NCBI GenBank assembly: GCA_964615305.1
Contig: CAZTNA010000004.1
Span: 168,960 to 232,959 of the forward strand
Source: Bog-950 sp964615305
GTDB taxonomy: Bacteria > Bacteroidota > Bacteroidia > Chitinophagales > LD1
DNA: 64,000 nt
Reading direction: 5' to 3'
Shown: one piece after another, positions 34,600 to 43,126 of the stretch
Numbering within the stretch: the first letter of the stretch is position 1
How the letters are laid out: each line of letters opens with the position of its first letter
Program-made: the position numbers and the translations under genes
Notes under the pieces: generated by a model
The model's input: only the letters and a program-made list of their open reading frames with translations
Databases searched by the model: none
Told to the model about the DNA's origin: nothing

Positions 34600-36684
34600 T
34601 TAATCAGTAATTACAAGTTTTGTTGATTGTTGATTACCTGATGCGTAGATTTTCAAAAGATAAAAACCGGCACTTAGTTGCTTAGGCAAAAGGTGTATGG
34701 AAGATGAAGTGTAATGACCACACCATATTCCTTGCTGAGTGAAAACATTTACGCTACCTCCAATCGGGAAATTTTTTACAAACAATTGTGTATGTTGTTT
34801 TAAGGGATTGGGGTAAATCTGAAAACCCGTTTCAGTAGTTCCTTCAATTCCGTTACAAATATCAATAAACACCACTGCTTCAGCAGTGTCTTTGCAACCG
34901 TTAGGGTCGGTATAGTAATAATAAAGTGTGTCAACACCCGGCAAAGCGTTAGATGGTACAAACATATTTCCGTTTACTCCATCTCCGTAATATATGCCCC
35001 CAGAGGGTATTCCGTTCAGCGCAATAGCGTTGTTTTGTTTGCAAAATGTGTCTTGGGGTAGTAATAGTTCAGTTACGGGTTTTGGCAATGGTTGAACCAT
35101 TAAAGTATCAGAGTTTTCGCATCCGAATATCGTATCGGTTACCAGTACCCAATAAGTGCCGGAAGTGTTTACCAATAATGTTTGTTGTGTACTGCTGTTA
35201 CTCCACAAGTATGTATCGCCTTCATTTCCGGCATTGAGCAAAACAGACCCGCATCCATAGATTGTGTCAGGAAAGTTGAGTTCGGGTGTTGCCACCTTAA
35301 TTAAAAGAGTATCTGTTTTTGAACACCCGTTACTATCTGTTCCGGTAACTAGTATTTGTGAAGTAAGGTCGGGATAAATGTTAATGGTATCGTTTACTGA
35401 GTTTGACGGAAACCATAAATAAGACAGTGCACCGGAAACAGTTAGCTCAGATAAATCGCCAGCACATACTGTGGCGGGGTTTGCATTGGCTGTAACATTG
35501 GGCAACGGATTTACAAACAATGAAACATAATCAAACACCAAACAGTTGTAGAGATAAGAAGTTACGTTATACAAGCCTGCAGTACTTACCGTAATAGCTG
35601 CATCTGCACTACTTGTGCTCCATGAGTAATAAGTTAATCCGTTTCCGGAAGCATCGAAGGTAGCCAGTTGCCCAAAACAAATGGTTTGATCGGCTCCCAA
35701 AAAACCGGGTTGAGGATTTACAGATTCTACACCAACATTGAATAAAGGTGGTGGGTCAATCCACTTACGCACACGTACCCAATCTACCGTCATTGTGCCG
35801 CTACTATTGCTTGTGCCACCAATACAAACTTTGAGTGGTTCATTTTTATCTACAAGACTGTCGTTTGTATTTAACGGAGGCAAACCACCCATGGCTACTT
35901 GTTGAAATCCTTCGTTGACCCACGCTATATTCCAAATTTTGTTCATTGCGGGGTTGAAGGTTCCGGACACGGCTACTTGCTGTTTGCAATAGCCGCTATC
36001 TGTTAGTTGTGTACGTGTAATATGAAAGCTGTTACCATCGTGCTGTAATCCATAGCCCTTTTTCTGTCCCGATTTAATCCAATACAGGCCTGCATTGTTA
36101 CCGGTAAACGTGTCAACTTTAGCCTCAGCTACCAATGGTTTGTTGAAGTTGAAGTTGCTATCCGAAGCCCACACCCCGTTTTGTTGCCAATTAAAGGTAT
36201 GCTTCCCCGCCAGTGGTGTTTCAGAAGCATTGATGCCTGAACACTCCAAACTCAACACGCTTCCCGAAAAATTAAACCCTTCGTACCAGTCAAACACGTT
36301 TGCTGCATTGCTTTGGTTGCTGGCCGTATCATTACCATAATACATAATAAAAATACCTGGAGCATTTTGAGGCAAGCTGTCGGTACGGAGCCAAATAATA
36401 GTGTTTGGCGTATTGATGCCTGCCTCTACATAATACGGAATGTTTTTACAACACTGTGAAAAAGCTACGAAACGAATATCGCTTCCGTTGGGTTGCATTT
36501 TGCCTGCGTTGATAAGAGCAGCTGTATTTATCTCAACTTTTACCTGGAATTGAAACAACGGGGCGGGTGCCTGATGATGTATAGTTACTGGCATGGTGTA
36601 TAACCACCCCGGGTAACAATGCTGTGCAATGTTGAAATTGAACATTAAACAGAAGCCAACAAGAATGTAAACGCGTAACTTCAT
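34600..36684 (-). CDS. T9SS-sorted surface protein with DUF2341 domain
   Basis: A protein of about 694 aa. ATG at 36684 starts a signal peptide (LRVYILVGFCLMFNFNIAQ); an in-frame ATG at 36729 would add 15 residues and is less likely. After the signal comes a DUF2341 domain (YPGWLYTMPVTIHHQAPA through PGIFIMYYGNDTASNQSN), a family seen in secreted proteins near laminin-G-like folds, and then a LamG-like stretch (YEGFNFSGSVLSLEC). Several Ig-like repeats follow (TICFGQLATFDASGNGLTYY, TVCAGDLSELTVSG). The last part is a Por sorting domain (IYPNPLKQHTQLFVKNF, ending STKLVITD). Expected to be T9SS-exported and surface-held. Ligand unknown. Confidence 0.85.
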   Translation of the reverse strand: MKLRVYILVGFCLMFNFNIAQHCYPGWLYTMPVTIHHQAPAPLFQFQVKVEINTAALINAGKMQPNGSDIRFVAFSQCCKNIPYYVEAGINTPNTIIWLRTDSLPQNAPGIFIMYYGNDTASNQSNAANVFDWYEGFNFSGSVLSLECSGINASETPLAGKHTFNWQQNGVWASDSNFNFNKPLVAEAKVDTFTGNNAGLYWIKSGQKKGYGLQHDGNSFHITRTQLTDSGYCKQQVAVSGTFNPAMNKIWNIAWVNEGFQQVAMGGLPPLNTNDSLVDKNEPLKVCIGGTSNSSGTMTVDWVRVRKWIDPPPLFNVGVESVNPQPGFLGADQTICFGQLATFDASGNGLTYYSWSTSSADAAITVSTAGLYNVTSYLYNCLVFDYVSLFVNPLPNVTANANPATVCAGDLSELTVSGALSYLWFPSNSVNDTINIYPDLTSQILVTGTDSNGCSKTDTLLIKVATPELNFPDTIYGCGSVLLNAGNEGDTYLWSNSSTQQTLLVNTSGTYWVLVTDTIFGCENSDTLMVQPLPKPVTELLLPQDTFCKQNNAIALNGIPSGGIYYGDGVNGNMFVPSNALPGVDTLYYYYTDPNGCKDTAEAVVFIDICNGIEGTTETGFQIYPNPLKQHTQLFVKNFPIGGSVNVFTQQGIWCGHYTSSSIHLLPKQLSAGFYLLKIYASGNQQSTKLVITD

Positions 36685-36895
36685 TTTGGCAAACACGGTT
36701 GCAAGAATACTATAACGGAAACTTTTCATTATTGTTCTAACAAATATGTTTTACACAATTTTAGTTGATAATATTCAAAACACAGAACAGAGGTTGTCAG
36801 TTAACAAAACAGGGAAAGTAAATTATGTAAACTAGCTTTTTGATGGCCTATTTGTTACTGTTTTACATGCTTTAAAAAAAAGTGCGTGTGGTTTT

Positions 36896-36903
36896 TAGTT
36901 TTG
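36896..36903 (+). promoter_or_regulatory. Putative -7 element for the DUF4199-glycosyltransferase operon
   Basis: TAGTTTTG matches TAnnTTTG and lies 25 bp before the ATG at 36929. No convincing TTG element is found at the usual spacing upstream, so confidence is low. Confidence 0.35.
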
Positions 36904-36928
36904 CCTACCTTATTATTGTTTACAAACT

Positions 36929-37483
36929 ATGATCATGAATTACAGCACATCTATCCGCTACGGGCTAATTGGCGGAATTGTAGCATCAATTATAGGTGTG
37001 CTCAGCTATATGTTTTATCGCCAGCTTTTTGGTGGTTTTATGTCGCAGATGCTTGTCGGTTTTTTCTATTTGGGCATCATGGTATTTATACCTGTTTGGG
37101 GAACAGTTTCGCAGAAACGCGAACAAGGCAATTTAACTTTTCAGCAGGGGTTTATCAGTTGCACAACTATTTTGGCCATCACATTGTTATTCAGCTCTGT
37201 GACAGGTTTTTTGATTCCAAACATAATTGACAAAGATTATCCAGCCGAACTGCATAAGTTAGTGCAGCAAACCACAGCCGAGAGTATGGAAAAGTTTGGA
37301 GCGCCAGACGAAAAAATTGAGGAAACTCTTGACGGAATAAAGATTGAAGATTTTAAGCCGAGTTTGATGGATACAGTTCAAGGTTACGCTAAAAGTTTAG
37401 GTATAGGTGCCATACTTTCAGTACTTGTTGCTCTTTTTGTAAGCCGGCCTAACCGCCACGAACAGCCAAAACCAGTTGAATAA
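36929..37483 (+). CDS. DUF4199 membrane protein
   Basis: A 184-aa membrane protein with helices at about 10-29 (YGLIGGIVASIIGVLSYMF), about 37-58 (SQMLVGFFYLGIMVFIPVW), about 76-94 (GFISCTTILAITLLFSSVT) and a last one at about 158-172 (IGAILSVLVALFVS), and a cytoplasmic or periplasmic Glu-rich segment between (TTAESMEKFGAPDEKIEE). This layout and the phrase FQQGFISC after the second helix fit the DUF4199 family. The stop codon overlaps the start of the next gene, a GT2 glycosyltransferase, by one base (TAATG), a pairing that recurs in Bacteroidota. Function unknown; it may serve the same envelope-glycan pathway. Confidence 0.85.
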   Translation: MIMNYSTSIRYGLIGGIVASIIGVLSYMFYRQLFGGFMSQMLVGFFYLGIMVFIPVWGTVSQKREQGNLTFQQGFISCTTILAITLLFSSVTGFLIPNIIDKDYPAELHKLVQQTTAESMEKFGAPDEKIEETLDGIKIEDFKPSLMDTVQGYAKSLGIGAILSVLVALFVSRPNRHEQPKPVE

Positions 37484-38424
37484 TGCAAATAAGCGTAGTT
37501 GTACCTTTGTTTAATGAAGAAGAATCTTTACCTGAGTTAACCGCTTGGGTGGAGCGTGTAATGCTGGCTAACAACTTTACTTATGAGATACTGCTGATAG
37601 ATGATGGTAGTAAGGACAAGAGTTGGCTGGTAGTAGAACAGTTGGCTGAGGGAAACGCGGCTATCAAAGGCATTAGGTTTAGAAGAAACTACGGCAAAAG
37701 TGCGGGATTGCAAGTGGGGTTTGCTCAAGCACAAGGCGATGTAGTTATTACCATGGATGCCGATTTACAGGATTCGCCTGATGAGATTCCCGCGTTATAC
37801 AAAATGATAACAGAAGATGGCTACGACTTGGTAAGTGGGTGGAAACAGAAGCGATACGACCCTATTTCTAAAACAATACCCACGAAGTTTTACAACGGTG
37901 CCACACGCGTTATGTCAGGGGTAAAACTACATGACATGAATTGCGGACTTAAGGCATACAAAAGTGAAGTGGTAAAGAGTGTAGAAGTTTATGGTGAAAT
38001 GCACCGCTATATACCCGTGTTAGCAAAAAAAGCCGGCTACACTAAAATAGGGGAGAAGATAGTGCAACATCAGGCACGTAAGTACGGGGTAACAAAGTTT
38101 GGTATGGAACGCTTTTTATACGGGTTTCTCGATTTGCTGTCAGTTACATTCATGACCCGGTTTGCTAACCGACCCATGCATATTTTCGGAGGTTTAGGCG
38201 TTTTGAGTTTTTTTGCCGGCTTTTGTATTGTACTCTATCTTACAGTAGGTAAATTTGTTTTTCAGCAGTACCGAATGACAGAGCGCCCTATGTTTTATCT
38301 TGGATTGGTATCGCTCATAATAGGAGTTCAGTTGTTTGTTGCCGGATTTTTGGGTGAACTTATTTCACGCAAAGCAGTGGATAGAAACAATTACGACATT
38401 GCTAAACGCGTAAACATTGCATAA
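37483..38424 (+). CDS. Glycosyltransferase family 2, polyprenyl-phosphate sugar transferase-like
   Basis: A 313-aa GT2 enzyme of the dolichol-phosphate-mannose-synthase / undecaprenyl-phosphate glucosyltransferase type. The catalytic GT-A domain begins ISVVVPLFNEEESLPEL and includes ILLIDDGSKDKSW, the acid motif TMDADLQDSPDEIP (DxD) and the downstream MNCGLKAYKSEV (catalytic segment). Two C-terminal membrane helices follow (GVLSFFAGFCIVLYL and LIIGVQLFVAGFLGEL). It likely loads a sugar on a lipid carrier at the inner membrane. It overlaps the DUF4199 gene by one base and is followed 2 bp later by a CxxC membrane protein, so the three form an operon. Confidence 0.92.
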   Translation: MQISVVVPLFNEEESLPELTAWVERVMLANNFTYEILLIDDGSKDKSWLVVEQLAEGNAAIKGIRFRRNYGKSAGLQVGFAQAQGDVVITMDADLQDSPDEIPALYKMITEDGYDLVSGWKQKRYDPISKTIPTKFYNGATRVMSGVKLHDMNCGLKAYKSEVVKSVEVYGEMHRYIPVLAKKAGYTKIGEKIVQHQARKYGVTKFGMERFLYGFLDLLSVTFMTRFANRPMHIFGGLGVLSFFAGFCIVLYLTVGKFVFQQYRMTERPMFYLGLVSLIIGVQLFVAGFLGELISRKAVDRNNYDIAKRVNIA

Positions 38425-38426
38425 CT

Positions 38427-38678
38427 ATGAAACGATTTTTATTCTCCATCATCATCACTTTTTCTCTCTGCTTGTGTGTAGTAGATGTAAATTCTCAATG
38501 CAGCATGTGCCAGGCAACCGCAGAAACCTCGCGCGATGCCGGCTCTACTAATTCGGATGGAATTAACAAGGGTGTTATGTATTTGTTCTTTACACCGTAT
38601 CTCTTAATAGGCACTGTCGGCTATTTTTGGTGGCGCGCAAAAAAGAAAGCGAACAAGAACTTGTCAGAGTCAGAATAG
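38427..38678 (+). CDS. Small exported CxxC membrane protein
   Basis: An 83-aa protein with a signal or first helix (FLFSIIITFSLCLCVVDVNS), a mature N-terminus with the motif QCSMCQAT (a CxxC pair), and a second helix at about 50-67 (GVMYLFFTPYLLIGTVGYFWW) ending in a basic tail. The same architecture (QCxMCRA followed by one helix) recurs as a small gene next to glycosyltransferases in Bacteroidota; its function is not known to me. It starts 2 bp after the GT2 gene stop. The CxxC could bind a metal or act in thiol chemistry; this is inference. Confidence 0.75.
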   Translation: MKRFLFSIIITFSLCLCVVDVNSQCSMCQATAETSRDAGSTNSDGINKGVMYLFFTPYLLIGTVGYFWWRAKKKANKNLSESE

Positions 38679-38717
38679 ATTTGCTGTATTACCTTGTCAA
38701 CCAGTAATTTCTTGTAA

Positions 38718-39767
38718 ATGTCTGATTCTACTCCATATCTCAGTATTGTTTTAGCCGGACGAAACGATAATTACGGTGGTGATTTCGAAGAGAGGTTTTC
38801 GCTCTGTGTTTCTTGGTTGTTTAAAATGCTGGGTGAATACAAAATCAGCACTGAATTGCTGATTGTAAATTACAACCCGGTTGATGAACGTCCTTCACTC
38901 GAAAAAATAATTCCAACAGATTTCAACCGCCAGTATATTTCTGTTCGGTTTATCACTGTTAGTAATGATGTTCACCAAACAATTGAAAACAGAAACGTAT
39001 TCAAGCCGCTTCCGTTTTTAGAGTACTTCGCAAAAAACGTTGGCATCTATCGAGCTAGGGGCGAGTTTGTTTTAGTGATGAATCCGGACATTATTATTCA
39101 CCCATCAGTTTTTAAAGCAATAGCGGAAAAGAAATTGGCTTCGGGAAAGTTTTACCGTGTAGATAGATACGATTATCACAAACCGGCTTCCGTTAATCTG
39201 CATGACCCAAAGGAGTTCATTAAATGTCTTAATGCGAATTCATTTAAAATGCACATAGAAGGCAAGTCGGTTGATTTTGCTTTCAGGAATTTTTTCGTGC
39301 TGCGTGTTTATCGTAAGTTGAATACCTGGTACAACAAGTGGAAGATTTACCTCAATTACTACAAAAGTGTTTTTAACCCTTGGTATTACCCGCGGTTTCT
39401 CCTGCAACCTGAATTAATGTGGCATTGTAACGCAAGTGGCGATTTTATGTTGATGCACCGGCATGATTGGCATGTTCTTAACGGTTACACCGAGCAAAAT
39501 TATTTACCATTGCACGTGGACGCATTATTGGTGGTAAAAGCTGGTGCAGCGGGTATTTATCAGCAAACTTTCTTGCAGCCGGTGTTTCATCAAGAACATG
39601 AGCGGAGATACGAGCACCATAATCGTAACGCGGAAATGAACCGCGCTTATGATAATTATTATCAGGCAGCCAATGATATGATGCGTCACAGTTGGCAAAG
39701 TATTTACTATACCAAAAACGAAAACTGGGGAGGGAGCGACATGCAACTACCCGAAATATATTTATAA
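38718..39767 (+). CDS. Glycosyltransferase-like protein A, tandem paralogue
   Basis: A 349-aa protein with a GT-A-like nucleotide-sugar fold: YLSIVLAGRNDNYGGDFEERF at the N-terminus, ELLIVNYNPVDERPSL, then FAKNVGIYRARGEFVLVMNPDIIIHPSVF, where NPD takes the place of the usual DxD, and SGDFMLMHRHDWHVLNGYTE near the C-terminus. No membrane helix or signal. It is 40 bp downstream of the CxxC gene and 3 bp upstream of its paralogue, with which it shares the same motif order. Probably builds an envelope glycan. The substrate is unknown and metal dependence cannot be judged. Confidence 0.8.
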   Translation: MSDSTPYLSIVLAGRNDNYGGDFEERFSLCVSWLFKMLGEYKISTELLIVNYNPVDERPSLEKIIPTDFNRQYISVRFITVSNDVHQTIENRNVFKPLPFLEYFAKNVGIYRARGEFVLVMNPDIIIHPSVFKAIAEKKLASGKFYRVDRYDYHKPASVNLHDPKEFIKCLNANSFKMHIEGKSVDFAFRNFFVLRVYRKLNTWYNKWKIYLNYYKSVFNPWYYPRFLLQPELMWHCNASGDFMLMHRHDWHVLNGYTEQNYLPLHVDALLVVKAGAAGIYQQTFLQPVFHQEHERRYEHHNRNAEMNRAYDNYYQAANDMMRHSWQSIYYTKNENWGGSDMQLPEIYL

Positions 39768-39770
39768 CCA

Positions 39771-40799
39771 ATGTCAGATTTTTATTTATCAGTAGTAGTA
39801 GCAGCGCGAAACGATAATCATGGTGGCGATATGCTTAAGCGCATATCGAGTTGCGTAACAAACCTTATCTATCAAGCCAACAGAACCCAGCTTAAAACTG
39901 AGTTGGTAGTTGTAGAATGGAATCCGCCTGTGGGAAAGCCTTTACTTAAAGATGTGTTGCCTGCTCCTGCTGCCGGAGATTTTTTGACCATTCGTTATGT
40001 AGTTGTACCAGCCGAAATTCATCAACGATTTTTCTATGCATCTAAAATGCCCCTCTATCAAATGATAGCCAAGAATGTAGGCATTCGTAGAGCGCAAGGA
40101 AAGTTTGTTGTCTGTACCAACATTGATATAATTTTCAGCGATGAGTGTTTCGATGTTTTTGCCGAAAAGAAATTAGATCCGAAGTTTTTTTACCGCGCTA
40201 ACCGTTGCGATATTCCTGCAGAAGTAATGGATTTAAAGAGTGAACAGGAAAAGCTGAAGTATGCTGCCGGAAATATTCTGAAACGTTACGGCAATGTTTA
40301 CATTCTCCGGTTTGTTGGGTGGCTGCCAGCTTTCATGTTCGGATTTAAAAATACAGTTAAACTTCTAAACTATGTCATAGGAATTTTACGAAAACCTGTT
40401 CGTGGAGATGAAGATTTTGTTTTGCTCGACACTCACGCTTGCGGAGATTTTACCATGCTTACAAAAGAAGCATGGATTGAAATTCAGGGCTATCCTGAAA
40501 TAGATATGTATTCTATTCATATAGATAGCATGGGAGTATTTGCGGCACTTGCTGCAGGTTATAAGCAGGAAATATTTCCGCCCAAAGCTTGTATCTATCA
40601 CATTTTCCACTTAGACGGATGGGATTCTCACTCTAACCCAATTGAACTTTTGCAATTTGCTTGCGAACGCCCATGTGTGGATTGGAATACTGTTGACGCA
40701 GCAGCGCGTTATCTTGTAGAAAATAAGTTACGTTGGAACCTGAACAAACCCAGCTGGGGTTTCAGCAATGAAAACTTGCAGGAGTTTCTGGTAAACTGA
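39771..40799 (+). CDS. Glycosyltransferase-like protein B, tandem paralogue
   Basis: A 342-aa paralogue of the preceding gene: YLSVVVAARNDNHGGDMLKR, ELVVVEWNPPVGKPLLKDV, MIAKNVGIRRAQGKFVVCTNIDIIF (NID in the DxD position) and ACGDFTMLTKEAWIEIQGYPEID line up in order with gene A. The closing part differs (WDSHSNPIELL, LRWNLNKPSWGFSNENLQEF). The two starts share MSD. Spacing of 3 bp indicates translational coupling, so both enzymes likely act in one pathway, possibly adding different sugars. No membrane segment. Confidence 0.8.
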   Translation: MSDFYLSVVVAARNDNHGGDMLKRISSCVTNLIYQANRTQLKTELVVVEWNPPVGKPLLKDVLPAPAAGDFLTIRYVVVPAEIHQRFFYASKMPLYQMIAKNVGIRRAQGKFVVCTNIDIIFSDECFDVFAEKKLDPKFFYRANRCDIPAEVMDLKSEQEKLKYAAGNILKRYGNVYILRFVGWLPAFMFGFKNTVKLLNYVIGILRKPVRGDEDFVLLDTHACGDFTMLTKEAWIEIQGYPEIDMYSIHIDSMGVFAALAAGYKQEIFPPKACIYHIFHLDGWDSHSNPIELLQFACERPCVDWNTVDAAARYLVENKLRWNLNKPSWGFSNENLQEFLVN

Positions 40800-40808
40800 T
40801 TTTTGTCA

Positions 40809-40946
40809 TCAATGTTTCAGCCTATGTCCGCCAAACTCAGGACAGTCGCAACGGCTGGCTTTGCAAGAGGGTAAAGTGCTTGATAACATAATTCCTACGG
40901 CAAAAATGCACAGGCACTTTATTAATGTATTTAAGTAGTTCTTCAT
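40809..40946 (-). CDS. 45-aa putative lipoprotein with CDCPEF motif
   Basis: A short minus-strand frame starts at ATG 40946 and encodes a helix-like signal (YLNTLIKCLCIFAVGIML) followed by SSTLPSCKASRCDCPEFGGH. The sequence LPSC is a fair lipobox, so the mature peptide would be only about 17 residues, with two further cysteines. Tiny lipoproteins with a C-x-CPxF core after the lipobox are common in Bacteroidota. It lies in the 185-bp gap between two + genes, ending 10 bp after the upstream glycosyltransferase stop. The longer frame beginning at 41045 is not used, because it would overlap the next gene. Function unknown; gene status is moderate. Confidence 0.5.
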   Translation of the reverse strand: MKNYLNTLIKCLCIFAVGIMLSSTLPSCKASRCDCPEFGGHRLKH

Positions 40947-40984
40947 ATACTTACAACGTTGAAAGTCGAAAATAAGTATAAGAA

Positions 40985-42049
40985 TTGAACACAAGCAAGC
41001 GAATTTTGGTTGCCCCACTCGATTGGGGTTTGGGTCATGCTTCACGCTGTATTCCTATAATTAGATTATTGATCAAGAAGAACTGCACCGTTTATATTGC
41101 ATCCTCTGGAAGAGCACTAGAGTTACTTAGAAAAGAATTCCCTGAATTACGATGTTTCGAAATAGTTCCCTACGGTCCTGTTTATCCATCAGGTGCTTCT
41201 ATGGTTTTTTCTATGGCCATACAGGTGCCCAAATTTTTATCCGCTATAAGAAAAGAGCAAATACAGATTGAAAAAATTGTTGAACGCAACCAGATAGATG
41301 TGGTTATATCCGATAATCGCTACGGTGCTTACAGCAAACAGGTGAAATCAATTTTTATTACGCATCAGTTGAACATACAGATGCCAGGGTTTATAAAATG
41401 GTTTGAGGAAGCTGTTAACCGGCAAAATGAAAAGTATATTCAACAGTTTGCAGAATGTTGGATACCCGCACCGGAGAAAAATTTCATACCTCTTTTGCTG
41501 AAGCATAAAGGCAATTTGAATTTACGTTATCTGGGTCTTTTGTCACGTTTCGAAAAGAAGACTTTACCTAAAAAGTTTAAAGTATGTGCCATTTGTTCAG
41601 GCCCGGAACCTCAGCGAACTGTTTTTGATAACATGCTTTCCGCACAGTTGAAGAAAATGAATGAACCCACAATAATTATTCGTGGAAAAACGGAAACACC
41701 AAACAAATACTTCAATAAATATCAGCAGTTTACTATTGCTAACTACCTTACCTCTGAGGATTTGAATGAAGTGATTGCGCAAAGCGAAGTAGTAATTGCA
41801 CGCTCAGGTTATAGCACTGTTATGGACATGGCGCGCATGGAAGCTCGAGCTGTTTTTGTGCCTACACCCGGACAGACCGAACAGCAGTATATTTCTGCTG
41901 AACTCATGAAAAACAATATTGCATATTCTGTAAAGCAAAGCCAGTTTGACTTAAGGGTGGCTATAGCACAATCAGAAAACTACAGCGGCTTTCATAATTT
42001 CGACCGCGATGACTCGTTTTTAGAAAAGGCGATTGATTCAATTTTATGA
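40985..42049 (+). CDS. MurG-like glycosyltransferase, GT-B fold, TTG start
   Basis: A 354-aa GT-B enzyme: N-terminal nucleotide-fold half with RILVAPLDWGLGHASRCIPI (the GLGHA loop replaces the GGT/SGGH of MurG), and a C-terminal donor-binding half with VCAICSGPEPQR, TIIIRGKTE, and VVIARSGYSTVMDMARMEARAVFVPTPGQTEQ, where the R-S-G-Y-S-T-x-M-D phrase is typical of sugar-nucleotide-binding loops. The in-frame stop at 40979 and the absence of any ATG near the N-terminal beta strand force the TTG at 40985. dgkA follows with an ATGA overlap. It probably transfers a sugar in lipid or capsule synthesis at the inner face of the membrane. Confidence 0.85.
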   Translation: MNTSKRILVAPLDWGLGHASRCIPIIRLLIKKNCTVYIASSGRALELLRKEFPELRCFEIVPYGPVYPSGASMVFSMAIQVPKFLSAIRKEQIQIEKIVERNQIDVVISDNRYGAYSKQVKSIFITHQLNIQMPGFIKWFEEAVNRQNEKYIQQFAECWIPAPEKNFIPLLLKHKGNLNLRYLGLLSRFEKKTLPKKFKVCAICSGPEPQRTVFDNMLSAQLKKMNEPTIIIRGKTETPNKYFNKYQQFTIANYLTSEDLNEVIAQSEVVIARSGYSTVMDMARMEARAVFVPTPGQTEQQYISAELMKNNIAYSVKQSQFDLRVAIAQSENYSGFHNFDRDDSFLEKAIDSIL

Positions 42050-42405
42050 GGAAGCTTTTGAAAAGTTTTGTGTACGCATTTCAGGGTATATTAACTGCTG
42101 TGCGAACGCAGCAAAACATACGCATACATTTATTGGCGGTGGCTGTAGTAACCACAGCAGGATTTTTTCTCGAACTGTCAGCTATTGAATGGAGTATTAT
42201 TGCGTTAACCTTCGGTTTGGTGTTGGTGGCTGAAATGATGAATACGGCCTTCGAAGGTTTGGTAGATATGGTTTCGCCTGAACATGGCGAGAAAGCGGGA
42301 ATGGTAAAAGATATTGCTGCAGGCGCTGTGTTGCTGGCAGCCATAATAGCTACTGTGGTAGCGGTTTATATTTTCGGAAATAAAATTTTCAATCTGCTTT
42401 TATGA
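42046..42405 (+). CDS. dgkA: Diacylglycerol kinase family protein
   Basis: A 119-aa integral membrane kinase of the prokaryotic DAGK/undecaprenol kinase type, which phosphorylates diacylglycerol or undecaprenol. Visible family signatures: the amphipathic start LKSFVYAFQGILTAVRTQQNIRIH, the helix AVVTTAGFFL, and the core VLVAEMMNTAFEGLVDMVSPE (E-x-x-N-T-x-E is the family active-site motif), followed by KAGMVKDIAAGAVLLAAI. Start overlaps the upstream transferase stop by ATGA, and its own stop overlaps the next gene by ATGA. This places it in a four-base-overlap operon with the MurG-like enzyme and an exported protein. Confidence 0.95.
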   Translation: MRKLLKSFVYAFQGILTAVRTQQNIRIHLLAVAVVTTAGFFLELSAIEWSIIALTFGLVLVAEMMNTAFEGLVDMVSPEHGEKAGMVKDIAAGAVLLAAIIATVVAVYIFGNKIFNLLL

Positions 42406-43121
42406 GTAAAAAAATGTTGGCTACTCTTCTCACTTTCTTTTTTTGTGTTACGGCCTTTTCGAAAGAAATTTTCGAAGGCACGTATTCACTGACTTTCAAA
42501 AATGGTGCGGGGCAAATTTCAAAGCTCCACATTTCGGTGAAGGATAGTTTGGTGTTAATTAAAAACACTGAGGGAGGGAATCCAAAATACTCGCACTACA
42601 TTATTGACCTCAGAACAGGTGAGTTGACAACCGTTTCTCAACCTGATAAAAAGGTAGCCATAGTTTATCCGTTATACAAACTAATGGCTCTTTATGAAAA
42701 GAACAAACTTAAAGACAACTACAAAATTAATTCAGGAATAACACCGAAGCCAAATGGCCAATTAAAAGAGGAGTATGGCATTAAGATGACCAAATACATG
42801 GCAGAAGATAAAGCCGAAAAAATTTCTTTCTGGTACAGTGAAACAGCTTTCAATTTTAATCATCTAATTCCGTTTCTACGGTTAATAGATGCCTGGAGCA
42901 GCGCTCAGTTACCCAACGGAACAATCTGGGAAGCAGAAGAGGTGAACAAAGGGAGCAAAAATATGACTACAACTGTCCTTACTTTTGCAAAAGAATTTAT
43001 TGACAATAAGATTTTTGAAGTACCACAAAGCTATCTCAATAAAAATTTTGTAAAACTTTTCGAAGACGGAGAAAAGAGAAAAGACTTGAACATGATAGTT
43101 CAGTCGTTTACTGAATTTTAA
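42402..43121 (+). CDS. Exported protein, possible DUF4412-like
   Basis: A 239-aa protein with a signal peptide (about 1-20, MLATLLTFFFCVTAFSK). The mature part begins IFEGTYSLTFKNGAG and continues beta-rich through KDSLVLIKNTEGGNPKYSHYIID and TVSQPDKKVAIVYPLY, a pattern similar to secreted DUF4412-type proteins. The assignment is by pattern only. It is the last gene of the operon with the MurG-like enzyme and dgkA (ATGA overlap) and is convergent with lspA, leaving only 5 bp between stops. Function unknown. Confidence 0.8.
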   Translation: MSKKMLATLLTFFFCVTAFSKEIFEGTYSLTFKNGAGQISKLHISVKDSLVLIKNTEGGNPKYSHYIIDLRTGELTTVSQPDKKVAIVYPLYKLMALYEKNKLKDNYKINSGITPKPNGQLKEEYGIKMTKYMAEDKAEKISFWYSETAFNFNHLIPFLRLIDAWSSAQLPNGTIWEAEEVNKGSKNMTTTVLTFAKEFIDNKIFEVPQSYLNKNFVKLFEDGEKRKDLNMIVQSFTEF

Positions 43122-43126
43122 CTTAC

